Origin: Cupriavidus sp.
GTDB taxonomy: Bacteria; Pseudomonadota; Gammaproteobacteria; Burkholderiales; Burkholderiaceae
Direction of reading: 5' to 3'
Assembly: GCA_013362725.1 (NCBI GenBank)
Contig: JABFVP010000392.1
Coordinates: 1-6,673 of the forward strand
DNA: 6,673 nt
The translations under genes were made by a program, and so were the position numbers. The stretch's first letter is position 1. Each line of letters opens with the position of its first letter. Positions 5,522 through 6,673 of the stretch are shown one piece after another. The notes beneath the pieces are model-generated. The model was given only the letters and a program-made list of their open reading frames with translations. It was not told the DNA's origin and did not search any database.

Positions 5522-6673
5522 TCAACCGCCGCTGCCGCGATGCACGTCGTGCGTGACGAACGGCTGCTCGCGGCTGGGCATGGCCAGCCAGTGCGGATGG
5601 CGCAGCGTCTGGCGGATGTCCTCGAGCCCGCTGGTCCAGTGCTCGTGCATGGTCAGCGGGCCGAACTGGTAGTCCTTGGCCAGGTTCTCGAACGACTTGT
5701 CGCGGTAGATCAGCTGGATCACGTTGCGGCGCGCATCGCACGACTGCTCGGCGGCGCGGCGGTACCAGTCGTTGTCGCGCTTGGACTGCGGCACCAGCGC
5801 CATCACCTCGTTGAGCATGCGGCGCAGGTTCTGCTGCTCGCGCATATAGTCGGTGATGGCCCGGGTGCGGCTGGAATACTGGATGTCCTTCTGGCGCTCG
5901 GCCACGTCGATCAGGTCGTGCGGCAGCTTGCCGCGCGCGCTCCACAGGTCGACCTGGAAGATCAGCGCGTCGCGCCGCGGCTGCGCGGTCAGCACCTCGG
6001 CCAGCGGCGTGTTCGAGACCAGCCCGCCGTCCCAGTAGTATTCGCCATCGATCTCCACCGCCGGAAACCCGGGCGGCAGCGCGCCCGAGGCCATGAAATG
6101 CTCGGCGCAGAGCTTGTCGCGGGTATTGTCGAAATAGGCGAAGTTGCCGGTGCGCACATTGACCGCGCCCACCGAGACCCGCATCAGGTCGGGGCGATGG
6201 TTGATCAGGTCGAAGTCGGCAAAGCGCTCCAGCGTGGCCTTCAGCGGCTTGGTGTCGTAGAAGCTGGCATGGGTCGGGTCCGAGTAGCGTGACATCAGCG
6301 CCGCCCAGCTGCGCGGCTGGAAAAAGCCGCGCTGGCCCTCCAGCATGGCGCGCGCCGCATGCAGGCCGTCGAACCAGATCCGCATCGGCTCGGGCCAGCT
6401 CGCCGCTTCATCGGCAAACCAGGTGTACGACAGGCTGGGCAGCCACGGCTGCGCGCAGATATGCTCCCAGAACGCCCGCAACTGCTCGACCCGGCGCTGC
6501 GGCGGATTGCCGGCGATGATGGCCGCGTTCAAGGCGCCGATCGAAATGCCGGCGACCCAGTTGGGGAAGATGCCGCCATCGGCCAGCCCCTGGTACACGC
6601 CGGCCTGATAGGCGCCCAGCGCGCCGCCGCCCTGCAATACGAGCGCGCGCACGGGATACGATTCATGAGCGGG
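5522..6673 (-). CDS. Patatin-like phospholipase family protein with probable DUF3734 C-terminus, 5' end probably beyond the window
   Basis: Predicted serine lipid hydrolase with a Ser-Asp dyad. Counting from the GTG at 6652: the oxyanion loop QGGGALG is at 7-13, the nucleophile Ser37 is in GISIG, and the catalytic Asp208 is in WDGGLVSNTPL, so the domain looks intact. The C-terminal part (about 270-376, with DIQYSSRTRAITDYMREQQN and later LTMHEHWTSGLEDIRQTL) fits the DUF3734 extension found in many proteobacterial patatins. The frame stays open for seven more codons (PAHESYP) to the right edge. Relatives usually have residues before this ALVLQGGG strand, and the GTG has no Shine-Dalgarno, so the true start probably lies outside; GTG at 6652 is the alternative. 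No signal peptide or membrane segment is seen. Its physiological lipid is unknown. It converges on ppk2 and has no visible intrinsic terminator. Confidence 0.9.
   Translation of the reverse strand, partial: PAHESYPVRALVLQGGGALGAYQAGVYQGLADGGIFPNWVAGISIGALNAAIIAGNPPQRRVEQLRAFWEHICAQPWLPSLSYTWFADEAASWPEPMRIWFDGLHAARAMLEGQRGFFQPRSWAALMSRYSDPTHASFYDTKPLKATLERFADFDLINHRPDLMRVSVGAVNVRTGNFAYFDNTRDKLCAEHFMASGALPPGFPAVEIDGEYYWDGGLVSNTPLAEVLTAQPRRDALIFQVDLWSARGKLPHDLIDVAERQKDIQYSSRTRAITDYMREQQNLRRMLNEVMALVPQSKRDNDWYRRAAEQSCDARRNVIQLIYRDKSFENLAKDYQFGPLTMHEHWTSGLEDIRQTLRHPHWLAMPSREQPFVTHDVHRGSGG

Overview
The window is dense, GC-rich bacterial chromosome (about two thirds G+C by eye, with G/C-ending codons). 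It looks like a betaproteobacterium of the Burkholderiales, most likely Cupriavidus/Ralstonia. The basis is the protein wording (a MetK starting xANDFLFTSESVSEGHPDK, Burkholderiales-style LpxL paralogues, a Kdo hydroxylase N-terminus, a patatin of the type that usually carries DUF3734) and the gene neighbourhood. The genus is an inference from remembered families, not from a search.

Layout. 1-241 (minus): N-terminal part of a Kdo hydroxylase-family gene, cut by the left edge. 376-409: strong intrinsic terminator for metK. 446-1609 (minus): metK, S-adenosylmethionine synthetase, with a GTG start. 1610-1880: divergent control region with a near-symmetric shared -10 element, two 12-bp palindromes and a possible structured metK leader. 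1881-2795 and 2792-3685 (plus): two different LpxL/HtrB-type acyltransferases overlapping by ATGA. 3728-4594 (plus): dapF, diaminopimelate epimerase, with a -10-like TACAAT so close to its start that a leaderless transcript is plausible. 4600-4619: intrinsic terminator closing that group. 4691-5500 (plus): PPK2-family polyphosphate kinase, class III-like. 5522-6673 (minus): patatin-like phospholipase, convergent with ppk2 and probably running off the right edge.

How they fit together. The left and centre form a cell-envelope neighbourhood. The Kdo hydroxylase would modify the inner-core sugar of lipopolysaccharide, the two acyltransferases would add secondary acyl chains to lipid A, and DapF makes meso-diaminopimelate for peptidoglycan and lysine. 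metK, which supplies the methyl donor, sits among them but has its own terminator and promoter region. The right part holds a polyphosphate-dependent nucleotide kinase and a lipid hydrolase, with no visible link to the envelope genes.

I see no mobile element, CRISPR array, tRNA, rRNA or phage gene, and no clear new system. The most interesting parts are non-coding: the metK/acyltransferase divergent control region and the possible leaderless dapF start.
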